Assembly (NCBI GenBank): GCA_003427395.1 | Contig: BFEA01000127.1 | Coordinates: 1,492,893 to 1,528,697 of the forward strand | Direction: 5' to 3' | Length of the DNA stretch: 35,805 nucleotides | Source: Chara braunii | Taxonomy: Eukaryota > Streptophyta > Charophyceae > Charales > Characeae | In this document: positions 1-11,040 of the stretch, one piece after another | Layout: each line of letters opens with the position of its first letter | Position numbering within the stretch: the stretch's first letter is position 1 | Notes under the pieces: model-generated | What the model saw: only the letters and a program-made list of their open reading frames with translations | The model's database searches: none | Told to the model about the DNA's origin: nothing | Translations under genes and position numbers: made by a program

Positions 1-52
<52 letters not shown>
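1..52. repeat. (AG)n microsatellite at window edge
   Basis: Uninterrupted AG dinucleotide run that starts at the first base, so its true left end lies outside the window. Comparable runs occur at 139-202 and 9058-9139. Confidence 0.97.
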
Positions 53-53
<1 letters not shown>

Positions 54-138
54 ATGTGGAAAAGGATTGCATCGCTTAGATTAGACCCTTTGTTTTCGTT
101 ATCATTTTCGTAGGGTTCCTCGATACTGGATCAAAATC

Positions 139-155
139 GAGAGAGATCGAGAGAG

Positions 156-202
<47 letters not shown>
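139..202. repeat. (GA)n microsatellite with GAGAGATC start
   Basis: A GA run preceded by two copies of GAGAGATC, as if an 8-bp unit had decayed into or grown out of the dinucleotide. Confidence 0.95.
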
Positions 203-204
<2 letters not shown>

Positions 205-777
205 ACTCCTTAGGGGTGATTGGCATGAGTCGGTGTTAACAGAACTCAGTGAACACCGGTAAACATAAAAACAGAGCGATTATGATGAAGATGGCAGGCG
301 ACGCTAGCATGAATGACGATCCAGATGTCTGTTAGAGCAAACATTTTGCAGACGAAGATTTGATAAATTAAAGGGCGGTCATGGTTTTGATGAATGTGGT
401 CGCAGAACACCCGGCTTCTACAGTGAAGTTTCAGGGGACTGTTTGTAGTTTGGGGCCGTTTAGGCCGGTTGAGTGCATGCTCTGCATAGATTATCAAAGT
501 TCTTTGAGAACTTAGTTACAATTACTGGACCTTCGTGTTGATTTTGGGAAGTTTTGGACTCATTTAGAAGTGGAAGGGACGCTGGAACCGCTTTGCAACA
601 TTAGTCGAAACCGGGTAATGGCCCCAACTCGACCGGGTTGAATTGTGAGAACCCCGCCCTCAATCCTTAAAGCATAAAATTTAATAGATTAGTGTATGGC
701 AAAAATAAATTTTAGAACATAAGAGAAACTGACTAAGGCTGTCAGGATAACTCCGGGTCGAATTGTGAGGTTCCCGG
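203..777. other. Unassigned DNA left of LTR-A
   Basis: No domain-bearing reading frame, RNA gene or clear repeat was found here. Short open frames exist on the minus strand but have no recognisable composition or motif. Confidence 0.5.
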
Positions 778-784
778 TGTCGTA

Positions 785-810
785 CCAAATACCCTTACAA
801 GGGTATTTGG
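785..810. repeat. Perfect terminal palindrome of LTR-A
   Basis: CCAAATACCCTT and AAGGGTATTTGG are exact reverse complements separated by AC, giving a 12-bp stem. It lies 7 bp inside the proposed LTR start at 778. Equivalent hairpins follow TGTCG at 6562, 11298 and, on the minus strand, 34872. Confidence 0.9.
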
Positions 811-1403
811 CGTGCATTTTGTAAGTCACGTCGGTGCGGCCTCGTCCGAAGTTGACGGCGCACTCGCAGGTGAGAGTCGAGTCCTGGTCCGGGTGAGTGG
901 AGCGTGCGGTGTGTTGACGACGGGGTGCAACCATGCGGGCTCTGGATGTACATGGCGTCACAGGACGGCGGGACGTGCAACTCCTTGCCCCGTTACTTTT
1001 TTTTGTTTTTTCGCATTTGTTCGTATTTTTATTATTATTATTTTTATTCCCAATTTTATTTTTTTACGGTTGTCTTTGACCCGGTGACCGAGTCCGAGAC
1101 CAACGTCGAGCTCCGCGGCCTGACCCGACTACTACTTTGTCGGGAACAGGTGACCGTCGCGGCAGTAGAGGACCTTGCAGCGGATTCAAATGGAGCGGCA
1201 AGCTATCCCAGCAGCGGATTCACATGGAGCCCTTCCCCACTTCGGCCTTCAAGGTTCTCATTTGAATATTTGTTACTATTAGCAAGATCTGCACCAGGAC
1301 CCGCGGGGTGGTGGAAGCCTGGGCAGCCATGGCCAGGGGATACACCACCTGTTAACACAAGCGGTTAACGGGTAGCTGAAAATTCATGAATGAAAATTCT
1401 GAA

Positions 1404-1650
1404 GTGAGAGTTTTGGGCAGTCTGAAAATCCTGAATGGTCATGAAGTGGTGAAAGGTCCGAAGACCCCGAAAACCACCTATTTAGGCAAGCTGCATCCTG
1501 AAGTGGTGAAGTGAGAGTTTTGGGCAGTCTGAAAATCCCGAATGGTCATGAAGTGGTGAAACGTCCGAAGACCCTGAAAACCACCTGTTTAGGTAGGTAG
1601 CATCCTGAAGTGGTGAAGGGTGTCCTGAAGTGGTGAAAGGTCCGATGACC
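1404..1650. repeat. 107-bp tandem repeat, two copies plus a partial
   Basis: Units begin GTGAGAGTTTTGGGCAGTCT at 1404 and 1511. Each contains the sub-motif GAAGTGGTGAA and ends near AAAACCACCTRTTTAGG. A third partial copy keeps only the GAAGTGGTGAAAGGTCCGA portion. The array lies inside LTR-A. Confidence 0.85.
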
Positions 1651-1654
1651 CTGC

Positions 1655-1885
1655 CAGTGGAGCTAGCTAAGTAGTACCCCCATGAACTGTTGAACAGGCA
1701 TGTGGGACCAGCACCTCCGGGTCTAGCTCAATTGACACACTGCGAACTGCTGAGAACAGGCATGTGGGACCAGCACCTGACGACCTAGCTCAGACTGGTA
1801 CACCCAAAGACTGTGAAAAATAGGCCTATGGGAACAACCGCGGGCGAGCCTAGCTCATTTGATAAACCTGCGAACTGTTGAAGTA
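1655..1885. repeat. About 70-bp tandem repeat, four diverged units
   Basis: Units contain CTAGCTCA, then GAACTGYTGA and AGGCATGTGGGACCAGCACC, with later copies more diverged. A single related unit lies in LTR-B near 7616-7665 (ATAGCTCGGTGGGTACACC, then GAACTGTTGAAGTACAGG), which supports homology of the two LTRs. Confidence 0.75.
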
Positions 1886-3319
1886 CAAACCTGAGTCCGG
1901 GCTCCGCTGAAAGCAAATGAGTAAAACGCTGCAATTCTGATTTACCTAGGGTTGGCCGGTGCCCTTGGCTTTATCTTTTCGCCTACGGAAGTTCGTTCGG
2001 ACTGACATTGTCTGACCCAACTCATTCGATATGACCATGAACTGGCGAAATGCAGGTTCGAGTTTGATCCCACTGGGCTCAGGTTGTGACTTGGCACCAC
2101 GATTCTCGCTCAGCTGGTACACCCTCGAACCACTAAAATACAGGTTGCGACCTCGAATTTTATTGCGCTTAGACCAAGGGTTGAGTACGGTTTTTCTGCT
2201 TTTTCTTTTCTTTTCTTTTCTTCTTTCTTTATGTTTTTTTTTTACTTACCTTTGAATGTGAGTGTATCTGAACATATATGCAACCTCGGAGGAGCAGGGT
2301 AGCGTCCGATATGCTCTTAGGTGAATCTCGGAATCACCGAGATCTCTAGGTTTGATTTTCCTCTTTTTTTTCCAGCTCCCCCCTTGTCGAGCGAATGAAC
2401 CAAATGGTAGGTTAGGGCCACATTCGCTCGTTTTTTCAGTGGGTTGGGAGCTTTCGTAGGGCCTGCCTCATTAGTCGAAGTCAGGAGTCATGAGGTATGA
2501 CTACACACCATAGTAAAGTCTAGTTCTTAGAATACGGACCGCGTGTGGAGAGCTGCCCTGGGAGCGACGCTAAACGAAGAAGAGCACGATTGGGTTGACA
2601 ACAACAGAAAACGAAGACGAAGAAGAGCATGGCGAACAGAAGAGGGGAAGAGGGAGGATAAAATTCATTCTTGCTCGTTCTTTGAACTAATGGAGCGGGG
2701 GAAGGTGCTAGCTTGTTTTTTTTCGCCATGGCGACCCCGAATCTGCATTCAGAATGGCGGGAAAGTTAGTAGAAGGGACTGTCATCTCACTGGCACCTAG
2801 TCCCTTTGCACAAGGCGAGAGGAGACCCGAAAAGATGGTGACCCATATCTGACCAGAGCGGGCCGGGCTAGAGGAAAGTCTGGTGGGGGCCCACAGTAGG
2901 GATGACATATGAGTCGTTGGTGAGGCTTGGACATAAGGATAGAAAGGTCTTGCTCTGCAGGGGGTTTAGTTGGAGCAAGTAATATGTCCGCTGCACGAAT
3001 GCCTCGAACGAACAACCATTTCGTGTGGGGCAACATGGCCAAGCTTGTTTGGGGTTTGGATTTCGGTGAGAGCACAGGCTGAAGACAACACTTATCTGAG
3101 TCTGGCGGTAATTGTCTGAGGCGATATCTGCGTATGCTCCGGTGGTCACTACATAAGCAATGCGGTGTGCTCCTAAGGAGGGAACACCGCTACATTACTG
3201 CTACTACCGCTACTGCGGCATTATATAACTGTTGTGCCGGGATACAACACTTGAGACTACCATTGTTACTGGCTTTATAATTGTCGGAATTCAATGAATT
3301 GTTGGGTTCACGGAGTTGT
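1886..3319. other. Non-coding interior of LTR-A
   Basis: Contains a pyrimidine tract at about 2195-2250 (a CTTTT-type run) and a purine-rich stretch at about 2570-2665. The word ATTCAGAATGG near 2750 recurs near 8178 in LTR-B. No convincing coding region; the open frames here are short and their composition follows the low-complexity tracts. Confidence 0.5.
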
Positions 3320-4140
3320 GCTATGCTGCTGCTGATGCTTCCTCTCAATGCATAGTTACTGCAATTGTCAGGGTAAGCATGGTTGCTGCAGTTCGCCTTT
3401 GAAGTCGACGAGTTGCTGCTATGCTGTTGGTGAAGTCGTTGCTGCTGTGTATGTTGTCACTGGTTGCTACCACTTAGTGCCGCAGTTGGTGGGGTTACGC
3501 CAATTACTGTTACCATTTTTTTTAGAGTTGATATGGACCAAAGTTATTGGTTGTTGCTACGTCGTACAACAATTTGTTGCAGACTGACAGCCTGTTACGG
3601 TGAGGTGTTGTTGATCCCTCGCCCATCCAGTGCTGCTGGCTTCTAGAGACTGGTGTTGTAGTCATTGAGACTTATACAATTGTTGAGGCTGGTACGGTTC
3701 TTGAGATTGACGACGATGCTGCAGGTTGCATTCGAGCTGTGTTTACCACTTGATAGTTTATACATGCAGCTTTTGTGATCAATCTACGATCTGCTGCAGG
3801 ACTGTTGGGTTTCGGATTACTGCAGGGCGTTGAGTTTGGTACCACAAGCCAGAGGTGTGAGATGATAATTGTATTCATACTGCAAGGCACGGTTACTAGG
3901 TGCAATTGCTTTCGACGACAACAAAGTTGTTGTTGAGATATTGATATTTCTGGTAGTGACAGTTATTATTACAAAGGTGTTGTTGTCCGTAATGGTTGCA
4001 GGTAGGTGTTGTAAGGTATTGCTATTCTCCTTTTCCGACTGTGGCTACACTGAGGATTGAAGGTTGTTATTCGCCACGACGTTTTGTGATTTGTGACGTT
4101 GGGCGCTGCAACTGGCCACCACTGCATGGCCCCTTAGGCG
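3320..4140. repeat. TTG/CTG-rich degenerate trinucleotide block
   Basis: Dense, imperfect TTG, CTG and GTT words such as TTGCTGCTATGCTGTTGG, with no exact period. The matching block in LTR-B is about 10230-10760. Both are followed by the same conserved segment, so the block belongs to the LTR and is not a random microsatellite. Confidence 0.7.
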
Positions 4141-4142
4141 CG

Positions 4143-4440
4143 TCAAGGTTTCAAGGCCTTTCCACGCGAGTTTGAGCGCACCCCCCCTGTATCTGAGTAT
4201 CTGAATATCTCTCCTTCTGCCCTTCTCACTCTTAGTCTAGTTTTTTTGTTCAAAGAGGACGACGACAGACGGGACTGAAACCGTAATCCGCGCCAAAGCC
4301 TCTGTGGGAGTTTTGCCTCACCGATTGCGGGAGCTATGCCGGGGTTCAGGCGGGACCCTGGAGGCAGGGAACTCTGAGGTAGGCCGACGCAATCTACCTT
4401 AGGATCCCGTACACCCCTATCTATACCAACCTTCATTCAG
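4143..4440 (+). repeat. Conserved LTR segment, pair of 10800-11040
   Basis: Shares with 10800-11040 the ordered words CTTCTGCC then TCTCACTC then AGTCTAGT, then GGGA(C/T)TG, ACCGATTGCGGG or ATCGATTGCGGG, and GACAGGGAAC or GGCAGGGAAC followed by an AGGTA. This is among the clearest alignments between LTR-A and LTR-B. Its function is unknown. Confidence 0.75.
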
Positions 4441-4564
4441 TTTGATTGAGTTGTGACTTTTTGTATATTTCCTTGACTTTAATTCGAGACTCTAACTGAA
4501 GTAGAAAAAGAATCTACTATGCATGATTAAGTCATCTGTCTGTGGTAAAAATCCACGATGTCTG

Positions 4565-5335
4565 ATTGCGATGATTTGAAATGGGCTGGTGATGAGGTCC
4601 TCCTGACTGATCCAGTCACTTTGCTCATTTGCCTAAGACATTGAAATGGGGTTGGAGATGAGGTTCTCCTGACTGATCCGGTCGCTTTGCTTGTTTGCCT
4701 AAGACATTGAAATGGGGTTGGAGATGAGGTCCTCCTGACTGATCCGATCACTTTGCTTGTTTGCCTAAGACATTGAAATGGAGCTGGAGATGAGGTCCTT
4801 CTGACTGATCCGGTTGCTTTGCTTGTTTGCCTAAGATATTGAAATAGGGATGGAGATGAGGTCTACCTGACTTCATCCGATCGCCTTGCTTGTTTACCTA
4901 AGATATTGAAATGGGGTTGGAGATGAGGTCCTCCTCACTGATCCGATCGCTTTGCTCGTTTGCTTAAGACATTGAAATGAGGCTAGAGATGAGGTCTTCC
5001 TGACTGATCTGGTCACTTTGCTCGTTTGTCTAAGACATTGAAATGGGGCTGGAGATAAGGTCCTCGTGACTGATCCGGTCGCTTTGCTCGTTTGCCTAAG
5101 ACATCCTTCTGACTGATCTGGTCACTTTGCTCGTTTGCCTAAGACATTGAAATGGGGTTGGAGATGAGGTCCTCTTGACTGATCCGGTCGCTTTGCTTCT
5201 TTCCTTAAGATATTGAAATGGGGATGGAGATGAGGTCCTCTTGACTGATCCAGTCGCTTTGCTCGTTTGCATAAGACATTGAAATGACGCTGGAGGTGAG
5301 ATCCTCCTGACTGATCCGGTCGCTTTGCTAAGTCA
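4565..5335. repeat. 66-bp tandem array, about 12 units
   Basis: Unit order is GACTGATCCGGTCGCTTTG, then CTCGTTTGCCTAAGACATTG, then AAATGGGGTTGGAGATGAGG, then TCCTCCT. Spacing is close to 66 bp, with one shortened unit near 5101. It occupies the position in LTR-A that the hairpin array (16364-17519) holds in LTR-B. Three short minus-strand translations through it are themselves repeats and are not taken as proteins. Confidence 0.95.
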
Positions 5336-5648
5336 GTCAATTTTTTGCTTGTTGACAAAGGTCTGACTCTTTTCCTTGTGAGAATAGTCCAGGCTAGTGT
5401 GTTAAGGATTGTATGAGGTTTGACTGAGAACAACTTAAAAATTTAAAGATTAACTAAATAATTTAAAAGATACATGACGCATGTTTTTGTGAATCATGAA
5501 AAAAAGAAAGCTTTGAATGAACGAGCCCTTGTTTTTGAACTGGCGGAATGAGTTCAAGTTGTTCACCTGACATGCGTGCTAACAATGCCTTGTCCTTTGT
5601 TTAAGTTCTATCTGTTTCTGCTGCTTAGTAGGGTAGTCTGTTACTGCT

Positions 5649-5670
5649 CGCCACGTGGCGGAGCTATAAG
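5649..5670 (+). promoter_or_regulatory. G-box palindrome next to a TATAAG word
   Basis: CGCCACGTGGCG (5649-5660) is a perfect 12-bp palindrome with a CACGTG G-box core, followed 8 bp later by TATAAG. The LTR-C counterpart near 25025 keeps CGCCACGTG but not the full palindrome or the TATAAG. The G-box is a known plant bZIP/bHLH site; a role here is only inferred. Confidence 0.3.
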
Positions 5671-5761
5671 AGTTATCTCAATTCCTGCATTTTATGAGTT
5701 AAGTTTATTTTACCTAGTTCAAGTTATCATATTTTCTGTGATAATTTATTTTACTTGGTGG

Positions 5762-6140
5762 TGTATAAATTTTGGAAAGCTACTTTTCCTAGGGGAAGCA
5801 CTGCCGAAATTCCTACAAAACCAAGGAGTTAATTAAATTTTGACTTTCAAAATTCAACTTTTGTCTGAGTTCATATCTGGCTTAGTTAAAATCTGGAAAG
5901 ACTACCTTTCTAGGGGAAGTGCTGCCCAATTGTTACTAAATCAGGGAGTTAGATGAAATTTAACTTTGTAAAGTCAGAATCTATTTTGAGTTAATGTTTA
6001 GCCTTGTATAAATTCTGAAAAGACACTTTTCCAACGGGAAGCACTGCCAAAATTTTCTTAGTTTTGAAGAGTTAGATTATATTATGGTAGGGGAAATCTT
6101 GGTGATCCATCTTGTATAGGGGAGATGCTGCTAGAAGTTT
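5762..6140 (+). repeat. GGGAAGCGCTGCC units in LTR-A (four)
   Basis: Four units about 100-125 bp apart, at about 5762, 5885, 6003 and 6092. The order is TATAAAT-like word, CTGGAAAG, TTTCCTAGGGGAAG, then CACTGCCRAAA, a T-rich stretch and GGAGTTA. TTTCC and GGGAA can pair as a small hairpin. The same unit occurs in LTR-B (17914-18290), LTR-C (25143-25760) and, more GC-rich and tighter, in LTR-D (13767-14160). Confidence 0.8.
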
Positions 6141-6570
6141 TCTTATTCTATGAGGACAATTTGAGAGATAGATTTAAGATCTAGTCTTATGAGATTATGA
6201 GTGAGATGTGATATGGGGATTTATTCTCCATACACATAAAAATAGAGTATTTTGGATTTGGTCTATGTTGTGTAAACAAGTCCTTCTTGACCGTACTTGA
6301 TTCAAGATTTGACTAGTTCAGCTCGATCCTACGAAGATCGTCTTCTGTTATCTTTGATAAGAGGTCGGTTGGTTGATTGCCGATTCGTCGGCTCACGACA
6401 CAACTTCGCTTACATGTGTACCTCAACTTAATGTCTTAGCCCTGATATTTGGTATGTTTCTTTGAAGGTTTTAACCATACTTCTTTTAATTGCCATTATA
6501 AAGAATTGATAAGTTTTTATAAAAAGTTTAATAATGGTTGGGGCCTGAGTGTGTGAGGCGTTGTCGGTAC

Positions 6571-6592
6571 GAATACCCTTACAAGGGTATTT
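6571..6592. repeat. Terminal palindrome of LTR-B
   Basis: AATACCCTT and AAGGGTATT form a 9-bp stem around AC, 10 bp inside the TGTCG at 6562. The core matches the LTR-A palindrome, but the outer bases differ. Confidence 0.85.
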
Positions 6593-6599
6593 GGGCACA

Positions 6600-7223
6600 T
6601 TATCATATCTCATAGAAGGTGCGTTTTTGACAATATTCGAGAGAGTGCCCCATTTTTGCGTGACCATAACCAACTCTCAGGGGTTGGGAATGCCTTATGC
6701 TTTTGATCTGATTAGAGAGTGTGTGGGCGTGCACTTTGGGAGCGCGCACGAGTCTTTTAGGCGGACGTCTGGTTATGTTTATGAGAGTGGCATCCATGCC
6801 TAGTAGCGCGAACTAAAAAAAAAAGTGTGAGGAAACTACAATAGCGCACGTAGGGCGCATTTCGCGTTCAAAACCGACATTTAAAGATCAGGGCTAAAAC
6901 TTAGTCATCGGATCCGCTTGACTTACTTTCTACGACACTAGGGTCAATGAGGTGCAAAGTGCTTGACTTCTTGGTCCGACCATGATATTAGTCAACGACA
7001 GAAGCCGCGGGCAACACTATAAAAGTCAGGGTTTTTTCCGACCCTTAGGTGGTAAAACTGCAACATTTCAGGGGAGATAACCTAGTGAGAAAAGTTGGAG
7101 TGACGGTGCGGTTGCGTCACATACACGACGGTGGCAAGTAAAACTGACCCCTTCGTGCAGCGGAGCCGGATGCGTAGGAGCCATAGACATGGCCGGAGGG
7201 TCAAAGAAATGACTTTTTAACGT
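6600..7223. other. Non-coding start region of LTR-B
   Basis: No coding signal. It contains a TATAAAAG word at 7018-7025 followed by GTCAGGGTTTTTTCCGAC, which can form a short stem. It may be LTR-B promoter DNA or a separate fragment, depending on where LTR-B really begins. Confidence 0.4.
7018..7025 (+). promoter_or_regulatory. Candidate TATA box in LTR-B
   Basis: TATAAAAG is an exact plant-type TATA word, about 456 bp inside the proposed LTR start. The gag on the same strand makes a + strand LTR promoter sensible. No initiator or transcript evidence is available. Confidence 0.35.
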
Positions 7224-7243
7224 TGTCCGACAGACCTTGGGGC

Positions 7244-7276
7244 AGCACGGATACCCTTTATAAGGAAGTCCGTGCT
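7244..7276. repeat. Hairpin with TGTCC upstream
   Basis: AGCACGGA (7244-7251) pairs with TCCGTGCT (7269-7276), and CCTT pairs with AAGG inside. TGTCC lies at 7224. The core ACCCTTTATAAGG resembles the terminal palindromes, while the outer arms are wholly different but still complementary. It could mark an alternative LTR-B start. Confidence 0.8.
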
Positions 7277-7639
7277 TGTTATATCCAAGTTTGGGCCTAG
7301 CCCTATAGGTTACGACTTTGAATTGAGACTACGAAGACCCTGGGAACGAGGGCAGTAGCCAACTGCAAAGGAGCGGAGGAGCGTCTTATGGAGGAAACTG
7401 AGGGGTTGAGGGTCCCGCGGGACTATCCCCCTTAGTTTTGCTGGGAAGTCCGATTGCGGGCCCAACTAGCAGGACTGAGGGAGTACCAGCGGGTCCTTCC
7501 TTTCCCCCTCATTGACTTCTTTTTCTTTACTTTTCTTTATTATTATTATTTTATTATTATTATTTTGCTTCGGGTCCGGTACCGGTTTGGTTCTGAAGCC
7601 GATGTGGGACCCAAGAGCATAGCTCGGTGGGTACACCAT

Positions 7640-9053
7640 TGAACTGTTGAAGTACAGGCCCGTGTTTAAACCTAGATGATGAAACTTAATGAGTAAAAAT
7701 CAAATATTTCTGAATTGCCTAGGGGCCGGTCAACTCGATGGTGATAGCTTAAGGTCGCCACTCGGCCGTGGTCCTTCGGGACATCCGTTAAAATTGGGGC
7801 GATACAGAATAGATTAGATGGCTTTGTGTACGCACGGTCTGATACACCAATTTTGTTTCCCTGGTCCTATAAGAAGTATGAGATCCGGCAGGCAAAAGCT
7901 TGGGAGTTCGATTTTGAAGCCTGTCGGATCAGCCTATGACATACCCTGTCGGATCAACCTATGACATACCGGGTGAAACCTGTTGACACCAACCGAGACG
8001 CAAGGGAGACGGAGCGCCAGGTGGCTGGTTAGAGTTGGATGAGGGATCAGAGACGAAACCTTGCAAACTCGACCCTTGAATATTTTGCGTGTGGGAGAGG
8101 TCAGTTTGGGGGTTTCAACCCCAAGCGAGTTGAATGGATGTAGCAGTTCGGGCGATGAGGTAAGAGACGAGGAATTACATTCAGAATGGGGTGTATGGGA
8201 AGGTTGAGGAAGAAGGCGGCCAGGATAACGATGAGGGAAGGAATGACTGGAGTAAGGTATGCTCGAGCGCCGACAAACTCGTGGCTGCCCAAACTCGCTC
8301 GAACGTGAAGGTGGTCACAATCCCGATCATGGTGTTGTTGTCGTGGTGGCCATTGTTGCGCTTGCCATCATGGGGGCAGTTTGTATAGTATTTGCCTTTG
8401 CCACTGTGCTTCGCCATCGGAGATCATCTGCTTCGACATCTTGTTAGTTTCCTTGGCAATCATCATCGTTAATCTCTTCTCCGTGACAGCGCACGATCGT
8501 TTTGAAGGAGCTCGGATTGCCTCATACTGGTTCGTGACCTTGCATGCATCTGGCTGGGATTTCAACCAGGTTTAGAGAAAGTTGGATATGAGTGGAGGAC
8601 GTAAGATGGGGAAGAGAATTGCGGGAGAGTTGATGGAGGAAAAGGAGAGTCGGGTTTGAAAAGAAGAACGCGGGGCACGAAGTCGAGGAGGAGAGTGGGA
8701 GTTTTGCATGTATCTTCCCATATTCTAGCGGGAGGGTCATGCTCATCATCGTGTTTGTCATCGACCTACTCGTCATCATGCTCATCATCATACTGATTGC
8801 CTTTATGGTCGCTATCGTTCTTCCTATCTTCGTGACCTTCATGATCAGGTTTATTCGGCGTGATAATCGTATTGTTGTACGCGCTGCCTCATTGTGGCGA
8901 TCACCCTCGTAGTCATCATCTTCGTCTGAAACCCGTCGCACTTACCGTAGTCATTGTACTCGTTTTCACAATCGAGTGGCACTTCCTCCTGAATGTGCCA
9001 GACCGTGGAGGCGGTCAGGTGCATTGGAAATCAGACCTTCTGCTACGCGGAAG

Positions 9054-9057
<4 letters not shown>
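7640..9057. other. Non-coding LTR-B interior, CAT/CATC-rich
   Basis: Contains a 25-bp direct duplication at 7920-7969 (CCTGTCGGATCARCCTATGA then CATAC). From about 8330 to 8960 it has CATC/GTCATC-rich sequence giving low-complexity frames on both strands. No domain-like protein is seen. It precedes the GA run at 9058. Confidence 0.5.

Positions 9058-9139
<82 letters not shown>
9058..9139. repeat. (GA)n microsatellite in LTR-B
   Basis: About 82 bp of GA with one GAAA interruption. Opposite-strand frames through it are R/E or S/L repeats and are not genes. Confidence 0.97.
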
Positions 9140-9335
9140 CACCCTAGGACGAGTGCGGCCGGACGCGCGACTCTGCATACGGGTGCTTTGCACCAGGCCA
9201 CTACGATTCTGCTCATGCAAGGGTGGAAGGAGTGTGAGGCGGGTGCAAATCGAATACTTACCTGCTGGTGGGCGTACCTTTCCGCGGAAGGGTCATTTCA
9301 AGTCTTCTCTTTTGATTGAAGGAGGGTGCGTGGGG

Positions 9336-9423
9336 CCACCGTGAAATCGGAGACCTACCACTGTGAAGTTGAAGACTTACCACCGTGAAGTTGGAGACTT
9401 ACCACCGTGAAGTTGGAAGCCTG
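9336..9423. repeat. 22-bp tandem repeat, four units
   Basis: Four contiguous 22-bp units of the type CCACCGTGAAGTTGGAGACT then TA, starting at 9336, 9358, 9380 and 9402 with few differences. The high similarity suggests recent expansion. Confidence 0.95.
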
Positions 9424-10229
9424 CCCGCGGGCGGTGCACTGCTAACCCTCACGAAGGAAGTTGCTGTGCGGCATCTCTCTGCTATGCATGGTCGGGAAGC
9501 AGTTTATAGCTCAAAGTTCTAGCAGAAGATTAGTCTGATTTTTTAGATGAGTAAAACTCTCTCTCCCTCGTGAGCACGGTGGCGATATTCGTACTTAACA
9601 GACTCCTCATTTGACTGCATGTTCACACCGAGATTTCATTGTCGGTGTATCTTCCTCGGTTCTTGCGAAGATTCTTTCTCACTTTGCACATCGGCAGACT
9701 GCAGAGTTGACGCATACATAAAACTATTGAACTATAGATTCAGATTAAAGCCCGGATACTTTCAGGTAAAGAAGAATGAAGTCGTAAGTTGTTGACGACA
9801 CAGTTTGTCACATACAGTTTAGCTAAACACCCACATTACAAATGTAGCCGTATGAGTCAGGACTACTACTACGGTGAAGAACTGACGCGGCTGCATCCGG
9901 TACTATTGACAATACGGGGCAGTTGATCTATTGAATCCTATAGTTGAGTTGCTGTATTTTTGATTACTGCATGACTGTAGCGAAGTCTAGCCTGTTAAAG
10001 CTCGCTGACGAATGGGATTACTTGTTGCTAATGACTTTAGCCTGGTGACTATATTCGATCTGCTGTGGGACTTCGACCACTAGTAATGTGGTCGGTGTGA
10101 ATAACTACGGGTAATTGGTTTCCTTTGACACTAAAGCTAATTTTGGCATGTCAAATGTTGTTACAACCTACTAAAAGAACCATTGCCCTTTTCTGATGCG
10201 ATTGCTCCCGAAAATGTTGTTTGCTGCCA
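9424..10229. other. Non-coding LTR-B interior
   Basis: No open frame with recognisable features. It leads into the TTG-rich block and corresponds loosely to 3060-3320 of LTR-A. Confidence 0.4.
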
Positions 10230-10760
10230 AACGCTAGGTGTCTTCGGGGGATTGTTGTTACAAGTTGTCATTGTTGCGCATGTAGGGAGTTGTTGTCGGA
10301 TCTTTCGGCCCACAACTTGTCTGCCATTAGTTCTTATAACCAGTGCGAATGGTTTTTGAATAGAGACTGCTGCTGCTTAGGGGTTGTAGAGTTGCTATTT
10401 GTCTCAAGAGATTAAAGGTGACGGACAACAGTTGTCGCTACCAGAATTGGAAGTTGTCGAGATAAGTGGGAAGTTGTTGTTACTCTCTCTTGGAGTCTGC
10501 TACTCTTTCAACAGGGGAGTTGTTGCGTCCCAGAAATGGTGCAACCGTCTTTCTGAGGAGATTGATAGTGCTGCATCCGAATATTCGGGGGTTGTGTTTT
10601 GAACGTAAGTCTGCTGTGGAACGATACGATGTCTTGAGGCTCTGCAATTGTACATGTGGAAAGGGATCGTTGCTGTGGTTTTGAGGTTTGTCAGGAGACT
10701 GGTACTCCGTTTCCATCCATAGTTTGACCATCTGCGCTGCATATCTGTCCACCATTGTGG
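10230..10760. repeat. TTG-rich degenerate block, pair of 3320-4140
   Basis: Many GTTGTTG, TGCTGC and TTGTTG words without strict period. It sits directly before the conserved segment 10800-11040, as in LTR-A. Confidence 0.6.
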
Positions 10761-10799
10761 AGCTCTCTGAAGATTGAAGGCAACAAGGCCCTTTCCTGA

Positions 10800-11040
10800 G
10801 AGTTGAGTCTGTCCCATACTTATATCTCGAGCGTCCGAAACCCCTTCTTCTGCCTTTCTCACTCTAAGTCTAGTCTAAGGTTACGAGAGGAAGGCGACAA
10901 GCGGGATTGCAACCGGTAGGACCGCAACAGGACCTTGTGGGAGGTCCACCCATCGATTGCGGGAACTCTGTCGGAGCCCATGCGGGGTTCTGAAGACAGG
11001 GAACACTCAGGTATAAGTTCATTTTACGTGTGTGACCCCT
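10800..11040 (+). repeat. Conserved LTR segment, pair of 4143-4440
   Basis: Carries TTCTGCCTTTCTCACTCTAA, then GTCTAGTCTAAGG, GATTGCGGGAACTCTG and GACAGGGAACACTCAGGTAT, in the same order as in LTR-A. Confidence 0.75.

Larger units (their letters stand above)
778..6561 (+). mobile_element. LTR-A: long terminal repeat, 3' end displaced
   Basis: Non-coding repeat that opens TGTCG followed by a perfect palindrome. Its modules recur in the same order in LTR-B: a T-rich tract, a TTG/CTG-rich block (3320-4140 against 10230-10760), a conserved block (4143-4440 against 10800-11040), a tandem array, GGGAAGCGCTGCC units, and a 6200-6470 block matching 18320-18550 and 25850-26080. The copy stops at the next TGTCG (6562), which I read as the left end of LTR-B inserted into it, so the expected CGACA end is missing here. 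No protein is encoded. The LTR identity is inferred from the terminus and from homology to LTR-B, which has a primer binding site behind it. Confidence 0.55.

Noticed and set aside
904-1368. 154-codon frame on the + strand.
   Set aside because: Includes a low-complexity F/Y tract from the T-rich stretch. No domain, and it lies in LTR-A with no matching frame in LTR-B.
6432-6905. Inverted words TTAGCCCTGAT and ATCAGGGCTAA, as if ends of a MITE.
   Set aside because: The left word belongs to an LTR block shared with 18500-18530 and 26040-26070, no target duplication is seen, and an LTR start lies between them.
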